Below, in pieces: positions 15,932-24,845 of a stretch of DNA of 64,000 nucleotides. Origin of the DNA: Rhizobium sp. 16-488-2b (GTDB lineage: Bacteria; Pseudomonadota; Alphaproteobacteria; Rhizobiales; Rhizobiaceae). The translations under genes were made by a program, and so were the position numbers. The DNA is taken from positions 1 through 64,000 of the forward strand of contig NZ_JAGHMF010000011.1 of the NCBI RefSeq assembly GCF_017741815.1, read 5' to 3'. Under the pieces are notes generated by a model that was not told the DNA's origin, did no database searches, and was given only the letters and a program-made list of their open reading frames with translations. Position 1 is the first letter of the stretch, and each line of letters opens with the position of its first letter.

Positions 15932-16983
15932 TGTCATCAATGCGTGCCCAGGTCTTTCGCGTGCCGGCCGATGGGCCGGATGATGTCTCCGGCGTCGAGG
16001 CGCTGTTTGCTGCCGGCTTGAAGCCGGAGAGCGTGGTCGCCATCCTCGGCAAGACCGAGGGCAACGGCTGCGTCAACGACTTCACCCGCGGCTATGCGAC
16101 ATCGAGCTTCGAGGCGCTGTTTCGCCGCCACGGTGTCGAGGGCGTGTCGATCGTCATGTCCGGCGGCACCGAAGGGGCGCTGTCGCCGCACTGGACGGTG
16201 TTTGCCCGCGAGGAGACCGAAGCGCCGGCGACGCGGGCGCTGGCGATCGGGGCGGCGCGCACGCCTGCCTTGCCCTCGCATGATCTCGGGTGCCGCGCAC
16301 AGGTGCTGATGGTGGCCGATGCCGTAAAGGCCGCGATCCGGGACGCCGGGATCGAGGATATGGCGGACGTGCATTTCGTGCAGATCAAGTGCCCGCTGCT
16401 GACGACGCAGCGGATCGCCAAGGTGGAGGCATCCGGCAAGACCGTCGCCACGCGCGACACGCTGAAATCCATGGGGCTTTCGCGCGGCGCGTCGGCGCTC
16501 GGGGTTGCCGTGGCGCTCGGCGAGCTCGACGCGGACGAGATCACCGATGGCGATATCGGCACGCGCCACGAGCTTTATTCGCGCTGCGCTTCGGCGTCGG
16601 CTGGCGTCGAGCTTTTGGATCACGAGATCGTCGTGCTCGGCATGAGCTCCAGATGGTTCGGCCCTTTCCAGATCGACCATGCCGTGATGCAGGACGCGAT
16701 CGATGTGCAGGCGGTCAAGGCAGCTTATGCACGGCTGCCTGAGGGCAAGCTGGCGGCGGTGCTGGCGAAGGCGGAGCCAGACCCGAGCGGCCAGGTGCGC
16801 GGCAATCGGCACACCATGCTCGGCGATTCCGACATATCCGGTACGCGCCATGCCCGCGCTTTCGTCGGCGGCGTGCTGTCAGGCGTGTTCGGGATGACCG
16901 ATCTCTACGTCTCGGGTGGCGCCGAGCATCAGGGGCCGCCGGGCGGCGGTCCCGTGGCAATCATCGTCGAAAAGGAGACCTGA
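15931..16983 (+). CDS. Cyanuric acid hydrolase/barbiturase (AtzD family)
   Basis: The 350-residue protein has the threefold repeated structure unique to this family, each repeat bearing a lysine and a serine: Lys41 (ILGKTEGNG) with VMSGGTEG, Lys153 (VQIKCPLL) with SASAGVE, and Lys281 (LAKAEPDP) with VSGGAEHQGPPGG. These enzymes open cyanuric acid to carboxybiuret, which decarboxylates to biuret, or barbiturate to ureidomalonate. The neighbouring biuret hydrolase and allophanate hydrolase favour cyanuric acid. The sequence alone does not separate the two activities, so I leave the symbol blank. Confidence 0.88.
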   Translation: MSSMRAQVFRVPADGPDDVSGVEALFAAGLKPESVVAILGKTEGNGCVNDFTRGYATSSFEALFRRHGVEGVSIVMSGGTEGALSPHWTVFAREETEAPATRALAIGAARTPALPSHDLGCRAQVLMVADAVKAAIRDAGIEDMADVHFVQIKCPLLTTQRIAKVEASGKTVATRDTLKSMGLSRGASALGVAVALGELDADEITDGDIGTRHELYSRCASASAGVELLDHEIVVLGMSSRWFGPFQIDHAVMQDAIDVQAVKAAYARLPEGKLAAVLAKAEPDPSGQVRGNRHTMLGDSDISGTRHARAFVGGVLSGVFGMTDLYVSGGAEHQGPPGGGPVAIIVEKET

Positions 16984-16984
16984 A

Positions 16985-18535
16985 GTGAGCATAGTCCGCG
17001 ACACGCCTCTTCCGCAGGCCGGCAAGGCCGTCGGCATCCAGACACTCGACATGACCATGCGCTTCGGCAGCTTCACGGCGCTCGACCATGTCTCGGTTGA
17101 TATCCCGGCGGGCAGTTTTCACGCGCTGCTCGGCGAAAACGGCGCCGGCAAGTCGACGCTGGTGAAATGCATCATGGGTTTCTACCACCAGACCTCGGGC
17201 TCGCTGTCGGTCGATGGCCGCGAGGTGGCGGTGGCCTCGCCCAAGGATGCGGCGACCTATGGGCTCGGCATGGTCTACCAGCATTTCACGCTGGTGCCGT
17301 CGTTGACGGGCGCCGAGAACCTCGTCATCAGCCGCGCCGCAGTGCCCGCGATCATCAACTGGGCCAGGGAGCGCAAGGACCTTGCCGCCTTCATGGAGCG
17401 CATGCCCTTCAAGATCCCGCTCGACAGGCCAGTGAGCGAACTGGCCGCCGGCGAAAAGCAGAAGCTGGAGATCGTCAAGCAGCTCTATCTTGGTCGCTCC
17501 TTCCTGGTGCTCGACGAGCCGACCTCCGTGCTGACGCCGGCCGAGGCCGACGAGATGCTCGGGCTGGTGCGCGGGATGACGGAGCGCGGCGAGCTGACCG
17601 TGCTGATGATCTCGCACAAGTTCCATGAGGTCACCAAGTTCGCGGATGCCGTCTCCATTCTCCGGCGCGGCAAGCTGGTGGGATCAGGCAAGGTCGGCGA
17701 GCTCTCCACATCAGACATGGCGGCGATGATGATCGGCGATGTAAAGCTAGCCGAACTCGACACGCGCGTGCCGGTCTCATCGGCGGCCAAGCCGGTTCTC
17801 AAGGTCGAGAAGGTGAAGGCGCCGGATCGGTCCGGGCTGAAGACGATCGAAATCGACAGCCTGACGGTGCGATCCGGCGAAATCGTCGGCATCGCCGGCA
17901 TTTCGGGCAATGGCCAGAAGGAGCTGACAGAAATCCTTGCCGGCCAACGGCCGACCGATGCGGGCACGGTTGAGGTCAACGGCGACGCCTATGGCGCGAC
18001 GCGGCCGGAGACGCGGCGCAACAATGTGCGCTTCATTCCCGAGGAACCGCTGCAGAACGCCTGCGCGCCGAAGATGACCGTCAGCGAAAACCTCGCCTTC
18101 CGCACCTTCGACCTTAAGGCCGACGGCAAGGATGCGATCTGGCTCAGCAAGGGCAAGATGCGCAAACGCGCCACCGACCTGATCGCCGATTTCAAGGTAA
18201 AGACCGCCTCGTCGTCCTCGCCGATCGCGGCACTCTCCGGCGGCAATGTGCAGCGGGCGGTGCTGGCGCGGGAACTCACCGGCGAGGTCGCCCTGCTAAT
18301 CGTATCCAACCCCTGCTTCGGGCTTGATTTCTCGGCGGTGGCGGAGATCCGGGCGCGGATCATGCGGGCGCGGAATTCAGGTGCGGCGGTGCTGCTGCTG
18401 TCGGAGGATCTGGACGAACTGCTGGAGATGTCCGACCGGATCATGGTGATCTCCGAGGGCAAGCTCGTCTACGAGACGCCGGCGCTGGCTGCCGATATCT
18501 CCGTGATCGGCGCGCATATGGCGGGGCATCACTGA
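16985..18535 (+). CDS. Duplicated ABC transporter ATPase (nucleoside/sugar type)
   Basis: The protein contains two ATPase domains. The first has Walker [10 protein letters not shown] and a degenerate signature ([10 protein letters not shown]); the second has a weak P-loop ([12 protein letters not shown]) and the signature [11 protein letters not shown], as in nucleoside and ribose importers. I use the GTG at 16985, which has AAGGAGA seven bases upstream and starts just after the previous stop; an earlier in-frame start would lie inside atzD. About 516 residues is normal. Its stop overlaps the next start (TGATG). It powers the BMP transporter. Confidence 0.93.
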   Translation: MSIVRDTPLPQAGKAVGIQTLDMTMRFGSFTALDHVSVDIPAGSFHALLGENGAGKSTLVKCIMGFYHQTSGSLSVDGREVAVASPKDAATYGLGMVYQHFTLVPSLTGAENLVISRAAVPAIINWARERKDLAAFMERMPFKIPLDRPVSELAAGEKQKLEIVKQLYLGRSFLVLDEPTSVLTPAEADEMLGLVRGMTERGELTVLMISHKFHEVTKFADAVSILRRGKLVGSGKVGELSTSDMAAMMIGDVKLAELDTRVPVSSAAKPVLKVEKVKAPDRSGLKTIEIDSLTVRSGEIVGIAGISGNGQKELTEILAGQRPTDAGTVEVNGDAYGATRPETRRNNVRFIPEEPLQNACAPKMTVSENLAFRTFDLKADGKDAIWLSKGKMRKRATDLIADFKVKTASSSSPIAALSGGNVQRAVLARELTGEVALLIVSNPCFGLDFSAVAEIRARIMRARNSGAAVLLLSEDLDELLEMSDRIMVISEGKLVYETPALAADISVIGAHMAGHH

Positions 18536-19203
18536 TGGCTGAGATCAAGGCGCAACCGTTTGCCTTTCCCTTCAAAAGACAGGAGATCGCGCTTGTCGTC
18601 ATCGACATGCAGCGCGATTTCGCCGAACCCGGCGGCTTCGGCGCCAGCCTCGGCAACGATGTCGGTCGCATCACCAGGATCGTGCCTGACGTCAAGCGGC
18701 TGATCCAGGGCTTTCGCGATGCCGGGTTGCCCGTCATTCACACGATGGAATGCCATCGGCCCGACCTCTCGGACCTGCCCGTCGCCAAGCGCAATCGGGG
18801 CAAGCCGAGCCTCAGGATCGGCGATGAGGGGCCGATGGGGCGGGTCCTCGTTGCGGGCGAGCCGGGTACGGCGATTTTGCCGGAACTGGCACCCATCGAA
18901 GGCGAAGTCGTCATCGAGAAGCCGGGCAAAGGGGCTTTCTATGCGACCGAACTCGGTGATGTGCTGCAGGAAAAAGGCATCACGCAGCTGGTGTTTGCCG
19001 GCGTGACGACCGAGGTCTGTGTGCAGACGACGATGCGCGAGGCCAACGACCGGGGCTACGAATGCCTGCTCTGCGAGCAGGCGACGGAAAGCTATTTTCC
19101 GGAATTCAAGGAAGCCGCCATCGCGATGATCCGCGCCCAAGGGGCGATCGTCGGGTGGACGGCCGATATCGATGACATATTGGAGACGATCAGCCATGCC
19201 TGA
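18535..19203 (+). CDS. Isochorismatase-like cysteine hydrolase, BiuH paralogue
   Basis: The 222-residue protein is a clear paralogue of the BiuH protein encoded at 15230, sharing [15 protein letters not shown] and [15 protein letters not shown] stretches. The triad is present as Asp24 (VVIDMQRDF), Lys129 (IEKPGKGAF) and Cys162 (TTEVCVQT), with Gln202 matching BiuH Gln215. It lacks the 12-residue N-terminal extension of BiuH and differs around residues 180-195. It may act on triuret, ureidomalonate, or another ureide; none of these can be chosen from sequence. It overlaps both neighbouring genes. Confidence 0.85.
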   Translation: MAEIKAQPFAFPFKRQEIALVVIDMQRDFAEPGGFGASLGNDVGRITRIVPDVKRLIQGFRDAGLPVIHTMECHRPDLSDLPVAKRNRGKPSLRIGDEGPMGRVLVAGEPGTAILPELAPIEGEVVIEKPGKGAFYATELGDVLQEKGITQLVFAGVTTEVCVQTTMREANDRGYECLLCEQATESYFPEFKEAAIAMIRAQGAIVGWTADIDDILETISHA

Positions 19204-19549
19204 GACAACGCGCGAACTGCTGACATCGGGTGGGTGGAAGGACTTGGCCTTCGGACCGTTTCGCGATGGCGTGACCATCCACTGGATCAAGCCCTTCGAG
19301 GGCGACCAGCCGGGCGTGGCGCTGTTGAAATACGAGGCCGGCGCGTCCGTGCCGCGACACCGGCACGAGGGGCTGGAGACGATCCTGGTGCTAGATGGCG
19401 TCCAGTCGGACGAGGCCGGCGACTATGGCGTAGGGAGCTATGTGGTCAATGCTATCGGGACCGAGCATTCGGTCTGGAGCGACACGGGCTGCGTGGTGCT
19501 GATACAGTGGGACCGACCGGTGAATATTCTCGAGGAGGAAGCGGCATGA
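19196..19549 (+). CDS. Cupin-domain protein
   Basis: The 117-residue protein is a single cupin barrel resembling the ChrR-type cupin. Likely metal ligands are in [17 protein letters not shown] (two histidines and a glutamate) and GTEHS (a later histidine). The ATG at 19196 lies inside the end of the preceding gene and its stop overlaps the start of allophanate hydrolase (ATGA), so all three are translationally coupled. Such tight packing suggests a part in the same pathway. A catalytic or sensing role cannot be chosen. Confidence 0.8.
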   Translation: MPETTRELLTSGGWKDLAFGPFRDGVTIHWIKPFEGDQPGVALLKYEAGASVPRHRHEGLETILVLDGVQSDEAGDYGVGSYVVNAIGTEHSVWSDTGCVVLIQWDRPVNILEEEAA

Positions 19550-21369
19550 GCAACCGACCTGCGTTCGACATCGCTTCGCTGCATGCGTTCTACGCCGCCG
19601 GCGGCACGGTGGCCGAAATCATCGATCAGGTTTTCGCGCGGATCGCCGCGGTCGACGATCCCGGCATCTTCCTTCATCTCGCCGACCGCCAGTCGCTGCT
19701 GGCAGAAGCAGCCGCGCTTGGTACGTTTGATCCAGTGGCAAAGCCGCTTTGGGGCATTCCCTTCGCCGTGAAGGACAATATTGACGTGGCCGGCATGCCG
19801 ACAACGGCCGCCTGCCCCGATTATGCCTATGGCGCGACTGAGGACGCGACCGTCGTGCGGCTCTTGAGGGAAGCCGGAGCGCTTGTGATCGGCAAGACCA
19901 ATCTTGACCAGTTCGCGACCGGCCTTGTCGGCGTCCGCTCGCCCTATCCGATCCCGCGCAATGCGATCGATCCGACGCTGGTGCCGGGTGGATCGAGTTC
20001 CGGTTCGGCGGTGGCGACGGCGCAGGGGATCGTCAGCTTCGCACTCGGGACCGATACCGCCGGCTCCGGCCGCATTCCGGCCGGGCTCAACAATATCGTC
20101 GGGCTGAAGCCGAGCGTCGGTGCGCTGTCGACCACAGGCGTCATTCCCGCCTGCCGAACACTCGACTGCGTGTCGATCTTCGCGCTTTCCGTCGATGACG
20201 CCTGGCGCGTCTTCAGCGTCGCCGCCCGGGAGGATGGCGAGGATGCCTATTCGCGCGCGGTGCCGGCGACGGGCTATGGGCCCTTGCCGCCGACGCTTTC
20301 GATCGGCGTGCCCGCGAAGGCGGATCTGCGCTTCTTCGGCGATACCGTCATGGCGGCAGCCTATGAGGATGCGCTCGACATGCTTCGAGGCCTTGGTCAT
20401 CGGATCGTCGAAGTACCGTTCGGCGATTTCTACGATGTCGCCAACCTGCTTTACGAGGGCGCCTGGGTTGCCGAGCGCTATGCAGCGGTGAAGGATTTCT
20501 TCGATACGCGTGAAGCAAGCTTCCATCCGGTCACCCGCAAGATCTACGGCGCGGCCAAGACGCTGACGGCGGCGGATGCCTTCAACGGGTTCTATGCGCT
20601 GCAGGCGATGAAGCGGAAGCTCGCACCCGTCATCGCCTCCGTCGATCTCTTCTGCGTGCCGGCGGCTCCAAGCCACTATACGCTTGCCGATCTCGCCGCC
20701 GAGCCGATCCGCGAAAATTCTCGGTTGGGTACCTATACCAACTTCGTCAACCTGCTCGACATGTGCGGCATCGCCGTTCCCACCGGCAAACGTTCCGACG
20801 GGCTGCCGGCGAGTGTCACCCTCCTCGCACCCTTCGGCCGGGATGGGCTGACGGCGTCGCTTGCCCGCGACATCCATCGCGCCTCCGGCCTGACACTGGG
20901 TGCGACCGGTTGGTCGTTGCCGAGTGCCGAACAGCAGGATGCGGAGATCGCACCCGGGATCGATATCGTCGTGGTCGGGGCGCATCTATCGGGCATGCCG
21001 CTCAACGGTCAGCTTCGCGAACTCAACGCAAGCTTCGTGCGCGAGGCGCGGACGACGGATACTTACCGCCTTTATGCGCTGGCCGGTCAGGTGCCCGCCA
21101 AGCCGGGGCTAATCCGCGTCGAAGCGGGCGCGGGAGGGGAAATCGATGTGGAAGTGTGGCGGTTGACGCCGGATGCCTTCGGCCGCTTCGTGGCCGCCAT
21201 CCCCTCGCCGCTCGGAATCGGCAGCATTTCGCTATCGGATGGAACCGAAGTGAAAGGGTTTCTGGTCGAGGCGGCGGCGATCTCCGGCGCGGCCGATATC
21301 ACCGGCTATGGCGGCTGGCGCAGCTATGTCGAGGCGGGAGCCCAGCAGAAGGTCGGCGGCGCGCGGTGA
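19546..21369 (+). CDS. atzF: Allophanate hydrolase
   Basis: The 607-residue protein has an amidase-signature domain (about residues 1-450) and the C-terminal domain typical of AtzF and of urea amidolyase. The Ser-cisSer-Lys triad is visible as Lys76 (AVKDNID), Ser151 (PGGSSSGSA) and Ser174 (TDTAGSGRIP). It splits allophanate into ammonia and carbon dioxide, ending the cyanuric acid route begun by the AtzD-family enzyme and BiuH. The length matches known AtzF proteins. It is the last gene of the operon, with only 26 bp to the convergent MBL gene. Confidence 0.92.
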   Translation: MSNRPAFDIASLHAFYAAGGTVAEIIDQVFARIAAVDDPGIFLHLADRQSLLAEAAALGTFDPVAKPLWGIPFAVKDNIDVAGMPTTAACPDYAYGATEDATVVRLLREAGALVIGKTNLDQFATGLVGVRSPYPIPRNAIDPTLVPGGSSSGSAVATAQGIVSFALGTDTAGSGRIPAGLNNIVGLKPSVGALSTTGVIPACRTLDCVSIFALSVDDAWRVFSVAAREDGEDAYSRAVPATGYGPLPPTLSIGVPAKADLRFFGDTVMAAAYEDALDMLRGLGHRIVEVPFGDFYDVANLLYEGAWVAERYAAVKDFFDTREASFHPVTRKIYGAAKTLTAADAFNGFYALQAMKRKLAPVIASVDLFCVPAAPSHYTLADLAAEPIRENSRLGTYTNFVNLLDMCGIAVPTGKRSDGLPASVTLLAPFGRDGLTASLARDIHRASGLTLGATGWSLPSAEQQDAEIAPGIDIVVVGAHLSGMPLNGQLRELNASFVREARTTDTYRLYALAGQVPAKPGLIRVEAGAGGEIDVEVWRLTPDAFGRFVAAIPSPLGIGSISLSDGTEVKGFLVEAAAISGAADITGYGGWRSYVEAGAQQKVGGAR

Positions 21370-21395
21370 TGTAGCGCGCGTTAGAGCGCGTGGGC

Positions 21396-22229
21396 TTAGG
21401 CTCCGCGCTCCAGGCTTTCCAGCTCGATCTCGAAGCTCATCTGGTCGTAGGCCGGGACGACGTGATCGGGCGTCTCGGCCATGACGGTGTCGTAGTCTAG
21501 CGGCGTGTGCATGTGGGTGAGGATCGCGCGCTTCGGCTGCAGGCGGCCGATCCATTCCAGAGATTGCTCCAGCGACAGATGGCTGGGGTGGTAGCGGTAT
21601 TGGAGCGCATCGATGATCAGGACATCGAGGCCTTGCAGCTTCGGCACTGTTTCCGGCGGGAAGTCGCTGATGTCACTGCAATAAGCGACGTCGCCGATGC
21701 GGAAGCCGAGCGAGGTGATGTCGCCGTGCTGCTGCACGTGTGGACGCAATGAGATCGCGCCGCCCGCGCCTGTAATATGGACCGGCTTGTCGAGATCGCG
21801 GATCACCCTTGCCTCGACGATCGGCGGATAGTTGCTGCCGGGTGGCGTTTCCAGGCAATAGCCGAAGCCCTGGCGGATGCGGTCCATCGTCGCTTCGTCG
21901 GCATAGATCGGCACGCGCTGCTGCGCGCCGAAATAGTAGCCGCGCAGATCATCCAGGCCGTGGATATGATCGGCGTGCGGATGCGTGTACATCACGGCGT
22001 CGATATGCCCGACCTTGGCCGCGATCATCTGCTCGCGAAAATCCGGTCCGGTATCGATGACGACAGTGGTGACGCCGCCGTTGGCGTCATATTGCTGGAT
22101 CATGAAGGAGGCGCGGGTGCGCCGGTTCTTCGGGTTGTCGGGATTGCAGGCGCCCCAGTCGCCGGTGATGCGCGGAACGCCTGGTGACGACGAGCAGCCG
22201 AGAATGGTGAACCGCCGCCTGTAGCCCAC
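21396..22229 (-). CDS. MBL-fold metallo-hydrolase (PhnP-like phosphodiesterase)
   Basis: The 277-residue protein is a metallo-beta-lactamase-fold hydrolase with the motif THPHADHIHG and later metal ligands (CSDISD, ILTHMH). The N-terminus FTILGCSSSPGVPRI is typical of the PhnP group of cyclic-nucleotide-like phosphodiesterases, which in alphaproteobacteria sits beside tatD. I use the GTG at 22229, four bases after the tatD stop, because upstream residues show no homology. It is last in the tmk-holB-metG-tatD order. The true substrate is unknown. Confidence 0.88.
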   Translation of the reverse strand: MGYRRRFTILGCSSSPGVPRITGDWGACNPDNPKNRRTRASFMIQQYDANGGVTTVVIDTGPDFREQMIAAKVGHIDAVMYTHPHADHIHGLDDLRGYYFGAQQRVPIYADEATMDRIRQGFGYCLETPPGSNYPPIVEARVIRDLDKPVHITGAGGAISLRPHVQQHGDITSLGFRIGDVAYCSDISDFPPETVPKLQGLDVLIIDALQYRYHPSHLSLEQSLEWIGRLQPKRAILTHMHTPLDYDTVMAETPDHVVPAYDQMSFEIELESLERGA

Positions 22230-22233
22230 CGTG

Positions 22234-23016
22234 TCAGATCCTCGGCATCTTGGAGAAGCAGCGGAAGGCATTATCCGTCGTGATCGTGGCCATCTCGGCG
22301 TAGCTGAGGCCCAGCGTCTCGGCCAAGACTTCGGCCGTGTTGACGACATAGGACGGCTCGTTGCGCTTGCCGCGCCAGCGCTTCGGCGCGAGATAGGGCG
22401 CGTCCGTCTCGACCAGCAGGCGATCGTGCGGGATGGTGGCGGCGATGTCGCGCAGCTCCTGCGACTTCGGGAAGGTCAGGATACCGGAAAACGAGATGTA
22501 GCCGCCGAGCTCGACGCCAACGCGTGCCAGATCGGCTCCCGCCGAGAAGCAGTGCAGGATGAAGGGGAAGGCGCCCTTGCCCGTCTCCTCGGTCAGGATC
22601 GCGGCCATATCCTCATCGGCGCTGCGGCTGTGAATGACCAGCGGCAGCTTCGTTTCGCGGGCCGCCTCGATGTGGCGAAGAAAACCGGTCTTCTGGTCCT
22701 CGGGCTTCTGCGTGTCGTAGAAGTAATCGAGACCCGCCTCGCCGATCGCAACGACCTTCTCATGCGCATTCGCCAGGCGGATTAGGTCTTCGGCCTGGAT
22801 ATCCAGCTCTTCGTCGGCACTGTTGGGATGCGTGCCGACGGAGCAGAAGACGGACGGATACTTCTCGGTAATCGCGAGCAGAGTGTCCAGCTTGCGGACG
22901 CGCGTGGAGATTGTCACCATCTGCTTGACGCCACTGTCGTGAGCGCGCTTGACGATCTCGTCGCGCTCCTCCTCGAAGTCGGCGAAATCCAGGTGGCAAT
23001 GGGTATCGATCAGCAT
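22234..23016 (-). CDS. tatD: TatD family metal-dependent DNase
   Basis: The 260-residue protein has the TatD metal motif IDTHCHLDF at its N-terminus, the catalytic glutamate in VAIGEAGLDYF, and HSRSADED and LVETDAPYLAP further on. TatD enzymes are 3'-5' exonucleases or deoxyribonucleases acting in DNA repair and turnover. The ATG at 23016 starts seven bases after the metG stop. The gene belongs to the conserved metG-tatD-MBL run. Confidence 0.94.
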   Translation of the reverse strand: MLIDTHCHLDFADFEEERDEIVKRAHDSGVKQMVTISTRVRKLDTLLAITEKYPSVFCSVGTHPNSADEELDIQAEDLIRLANAHEKVVAIGEAGLDYFYDTQKPEDQKTGFLRHIEAARETKLPLVIHSRSADEDMAAILTEETGKGAFPFILHCFSAGADLARVGVELGGYISFSGILTFPKSQELRDIAATIPHDRLLVETDAPYLAPKRWRGKRNEPSYVVNTAEVLAETLGLSYAEMATITTDNAFRCFSKMPRI

Positions 23017-23023
23017 CTCAGCC

Positions 23024-24577
23024 TCACGCCTGCGGCGCGATGTAGCGCGGGAAGACCGGCGTCGGGGCTTCCAGCGGCGTGCCCGAAACCAGACGACCGG
23101 CTTCGCCCAGCGCCGTGAAGTCGCGCTTGTCGGCGGCAGCACCCACGAGGTCGAGCATCTTTTCAGCGGAGCCCGGAACGAATGGCTGCAGCAGGATGGC
23201 GATCTGACGAACGACCTCGGCCGTAACGTAAAGCACGGTCTCCATGCGGGCTGGATCGGTCTTCTTCAGCGCCCAGGGCTGCTGGCCGGCAAAATAGCGG
23301 TCGGTCTCGGACACGACAGATATGATCGACGTCAGCGCGCGATGGATGAGCTGCTTATCCATGTCCTCGCGCGTCGAGGCGAGCAGCGCGTCGGCGGCTG
23401 CCAGCATCGCCTTGTCCTCATCGGTCAGCGGGCCGCAGACGGGGATCTTGCCGTCGCAGTTCTTGACGATCATCGACAGCGAGCGGCTGGCGAGGTTGCC
23501 GATACCGTTGGCAAGGTCGGCGTTGATGCGGGTGCCGATCGCCTCTTCGCTGCAGTTGCCGTCATGGCCGAAGGAGATTTCGCGCATCAGGAAGTAGCGG
23601 ATGGCGTCGAGGCCGAAATGCTCGATCAGCTCGAACGGATCGAGCACGTTGCCGAGCGACTTCGACATCTTCTCGCCGCCCTTGGCCAGCACGAATCCAT
23701 GCGCGAAGACGCGCTTGGGCAGCGGCAGCTTGGCCGACATCAGGAAGGCGGGCCAGTAGACAGCGTGGAAGCGGATGATGTCCTTGCCGATGATGTGGAC
23801 ATCGGCCGGCCAATACTTGGCACGCGGGCCGTTCTTGTCCTCAAGGTAGCCGGTGGCAGTGAGATAGTTGGTCAGCGCGTCGACCCAGACGTACATGACG
23901 TGCTCAGGATCATTCGGCACCTTGATGCCCCAGTCGAAGGTGGTGCGCGAGATCGACAGATCCTTGAGCCCCGACTTGACGAAGGAGATTACCTCGTTGC
24001 GGCGTTCGGCCGGGCCGATGAAATCGGGCTCGGCTTCATAGAGCGCCAACAGCTTGTCCTGGTATTCGGAGAGCTTGAAGAAGTAACTCGCCTCTTCCAC
24101 CCACTCGACAGGCGTGCCCTGCGGTCCGTAGCGCACGCCATCGGCGCGCAGCTCGGTCTCGTTTTCCTGGTAATAGGCCTCGTCGCGCACCGAGTACCAG
24201 CCGGCATAGCTGTCCTTGTAGATGTCGCCAGCGTCGGCCATCAGGTTCCAGATGTTCTTCGACGTCTCGTGGTGACGATCCTGCGTGGTGCGGATGAAGT
24301 CATCGTTCGAGGCGTTGAGGAGCTTGGCCATCGCCTGGAATTCGCCGGAATTGCGGTCCGCGAGTTCCTGCGCGGTGATGCCCTCGGCGCGTGCCGTTTG
24401 CTGCATCTTCTGGCCATGCTCGTCGGTGCCGGTCAGGAAGAACACATCCTTGCCGTCAAGGCGCTGGTAGCGCGCCATGGCATCCGTCGCGATCAGCTCG
24501 TAGGCGTGGCCGATATGCGGCTTGCCGTTCGGGTAGGAAATCGCGGTGGTGATGTAGAAGGGTGTCTTGTCTGTCAT
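23024..24577 (-). CDS. metG: Methionyl-tRNA synthetase
   Basis: The 517-residue class I synthetase shows the HIGH box ([19 protein letters not shown] region) and the KMSKS box ([11 protein letters not shown]). It charges tRNA-Met. The short form without the C-terminal dimerisation domain is usual in Rhizobiaceae. I take the ATG at 24577 ([11 protein letters not shown]); another ATG three codons upstream at 24586 is possible. It precedes tatD with a gap of seven bases and is transcribed away from the tauE-like gene. Confidence 0.97.
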   Translation of the reverse strand: MTDKTPFYITTAISYPNGKPHIGHAYELIATDAMARYQRLDGKDVFFLTGTDEHGQKMQQTARAEGITAQELADRNSGEFQAMAKLLNASNDDFIRTTQDRHHETSKNIWNLMADAGDIYKDSYAGWYSVRDEAYYQENETELRADGVRYGPQGTPVEWVEEASYFFKLSEYQDKLLALYEAEPDFIGPAERRNEVISFVKSGLKDLSISRTTFDWGIKVPNDPEHVMYVWVDALTNYLTATGYLEDKNGPRAKYWPADVHIIGKDIIRFHAVYWPAFLMSAKLPLPKRVFAHGFVLAKGGEKMSKSLGNVLDPFELIEHFGLDAIRYFLMREISFGHDGNCSEEAIGTRINADLANGIGNLASRSLSMIVKNCDGKIPVCGPLTDEDKAMLAAADALLASTREDMDKQLIHRALTSIISVVSETDRYFAGQQPWALKKTDPARMETVLYVTAEVVRQIAILLQPFVPGSAEKMLDLVGAAADKRDFTALGEAGRLVSGTPLEAPTPVFPRYIAPQA

Positions 24578-24744
24578 GGCGGCCATTCTCGTGCGGCTTA
24601 TTCTTTGAAATCTATAGCCGCTCCTTAGCGCATGTGGCGGCGAAGCGAAACAGTAAGTTTGGAAAGCAACGCCTCCAACACGTAGCAGTGCAATCTTCGT
24701 GACCGCCGCGCGCTTGACTCGTTTTTTTCCACATTCTACCCAAG

Positions 24745-24844
24745 GGAACCATCGAACAGGGTTCCGCAAACGTGACATCAGCCGTCCCCCGCGCCTACCG
24801 CTTCAACGTAGGTCCGTGTCATACAGGCCTGGGGCCTGCTTTTT
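24745..24844 (+). promoter_or_regulatory. Structured leader with terminator-like hairpin before tauE-like gene
   Basis: Three hairpins can be drawn: GGAACC/GGTTCC (24745-24765), CCTAC/GTAGG (24794-24812) and CAGGCC/GGCCTG (24824-24838) followed at once by CTTTTT. The last ends one base before the ATG at 24846, and the only purine-rich stretch that could act as a ribosome site (TGGGG) is inside it. This could be an attenuator or a translation-blocking switch. I do not recognise it as a named riboswitch. Confidence 0.4.
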
Positions 24845-24845
24845 G

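Noticed and set aside
14195..15940. A 581-codon minus-strand open frame opposite the amidase and biuH
   Set aside because: Antisense shadow of two genes with intact catalytic residues.
22949..24628. A 559-codon plus-strand open frame opposite metG
   Set aside because: Antisense shadow of metG and tatD; composition is rich in Arg/Val/Gly runs and shows no domain.
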